A stretch of DNA of 64,000 nucleotides, taken from NCBI RefSeq assembly GCF_026151205.1, contig NC_087080.1, positions 3,265,096-3,329,095 on the forward strand. Reading direction: 5' to 3'. The notes under the pieces are model-generated. The model did no database searches and was not told the origin of the DNA. It saw nothing but the letters and a program-made list of their open reading frames with translations. Source of the DNA: Bolinopsis microptera (lineage: Eukaryota > Ctenophora > Tentaculata > Lobata > Bolinopsidae). The position numbers were made by a program, and so were the translations under genes. Within the stretch, counting starts at the first letter, position 1. Each line of letters begins with the position of its first letter. Shown one piece after another: positions 63,985 to 64,000 of this stretch.

Positions 63985-64000
63985 CGGGTGGAAAGCTATA

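Overview
This window is from an animal nuclear genome, AT-rich and dense in repeats. The evidence is GT-AG introns with conserved phase, a class A GPCR, a TIR-domain protein, a CCP/sushi exon, fragments of the deubiquitinase USP9X, and many eukaryotic transposons (five non-LTR families, an LTR element, piggyBac, Mutator-like, Tc1/mariner-like, Harbinger-like and hAT/P-like elements). Single-exon GPCR structure, small type I membrane protein genes and the style of the LINEs suggest a non-bilaterian or other marine invertebrate, perhaps a cnidarian. The species cannot be fixed from the sequence alone.

0-13 kb. Two tandem copies of a gene for a small type I membrane protein with a Thr/Ser/Pro-repeat tail and PPxY motifs lie here. 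The first is cut by the window edge. The second has three exons joined in phase 1. Behind each copy, on the opposite strand, lies the same broken USP9X exon. A four-exon TIR-domain gene follows (7161-11732). Its first intron contains a 3 kb minisatellite of 55 units, built from the intron's own 3' splice site plus the first 35 bases of the next exon. Every unit therefore carries a CAG|GTATAAG junction. This is the most unusual structure in the window.

13-26 kb. A complete class A GPCR gene is followed by a ~370-bp satellite. That satellite is interrupted by a 3.1 kb element with ~720-bp terminal inverted repeats and a 9-bp target duplication. A 1.85 kb block is then present twice in direct orientation. 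It carries a ~75-80-copy (CTCCCT)n array and a signal-peptide exon. A degenerate LINE and a Harbinger-like MITE close the region.

26-36 kb. Scattered exons of one or more secreted or membrane proteins (an unassigned phase 1-1 domain exon, a CCP exon, a broken CCP copy, duplicated 3' exons) are separated by mobile elements.

36-64 kb. This stretch is almost entirely nested transposons. A 5'-truncated LINE with restriction-like endonuclease abuts an 18-bp minisatellite, and a TA-flanked mariner-type MITE sits inside that minisatellite. A 1.2 kb palindrome follows. An apparently intact 5.75 kb LINE (endonuclease, RT, RNase H, CCHC) is inserted into the RT gene of an older LINE. A non-autonomous LTR element with equal-length LTRs is inserted into a MITE. 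A 4.07 kb piggyBac element with TTAA ends sits in one copy of a ~440-bp repeat, and a Mutator-like element with a 9-bp duplication sits in the adjacent copy. The 3' end of another LINE runs off the right edge.

Host genes in the window show no operon-like cooperation. The main story is how repeats are born from and inserted into one another and into host genes.
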